Positions 14,365 to 14,365 of a DNA stretch of 14,365 nucleotides are shown here, one piece after another. Each line of letters begins with the position of its first letter. Position 1 is the first letter of the stretch. The DNA lies in contig JAPUJM010000098.1 of NCBI GenBank assembly GCA_027296205.1, positions 1-14,365 of the forward strand, written 5' to 3'. The DNA comes from Actinomycetota bacterium (GTDB lineage Bacteria; Actinomycetota; Acidimicrobiia; Spongiisociales; ZC4RG35). A program made the position numbers and the translations under genes. The notes under the pieces were generated by a model. The model was not told the origin of the DNA. It searched no databases and was given only the letters and a program-made list of their open reading frames with translations.

Positions 14365-14365
14365 C

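Overview
The window is a GC-rich stretch of ordinary bacterial chromosome. It is densely packed with housekeeping genes and ends in a tRNA-Asn gene. Several features point to an actinobacterium: GTG as well as ATG starts, ATGA/GTGA start-stop overlaps, probable leaderless promoters, the single-chain (alpha2-type) glycyl-tRNA synthetase with a zinc ribbon, and the order phoH, ybeY, CBS protein, era, then recO, uppS, glyS and dnaG. From memory this order resembles Mycobacterium. The 7TM-HD gene between phoH and ybeY, the direct dnaG-rpoD junction and the absence of dgt suggest a deep-branching relative, for example an Acidimicrobiia-like lineage. That placement is inference; no marker was searched.

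Layout. Bases 1-5616 form one rightward cluster: the 3' end of phoH, a 7TM-HD phosphodiesterase (pgpH family) with an inserted extracellular beta domain, ybeY, a membrane CNNM/CBS (CorC/HlyC) protein, and era. Three of the four junctions overlap by 1-4 bases, so the cluster is probably one transcript with coupled translation. Bases 5617-6517 hold a weak terminator candidate and a monocistronic crotonase-family gene. A short inverted-repeat region separates it from a convergent pterin-4a-carbinolamine dehydratase gene (6568-6846, minus). That gene diverges from recO across only 42 bp. recO overlaps uppS, and glyS follows after 50 bp. A membrane-anchored YceI-like protein comes next, then dnaG and rpoD overlapping by 4 bases. 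fetB, an iron-exporter-type ABC permease, is on the minus strand and converges on rpoD with a 3-bp gap. The last 74 bases hold tRNA-Asn(GTT).

How the genes fit together: ybeY and era act in ribosome and rRNA maturation, glyS and tRNA-Asn in translation, recO and dnaG in DNA repair and replication, rpoD in housekeeping transcription, uppS in polyprenyl carriers for the cell wall, and the HD protein probably in cyclic-di-AMP breakdown. No stretch over 300 bases lacks a gene; the longest gaps are about 112-115 bases and hold candidate regulatory sites. I saw no mobile element, CRISPR array, phage gene or clear sign of recent transfer. I also saw no convincing new multi-gene system. The most unusual items are the beta-domain insert in the HD protein, a recurring leaderless-type promoter pattern, the orphan fetB, and a crotonase lacking both canonical glutamates.
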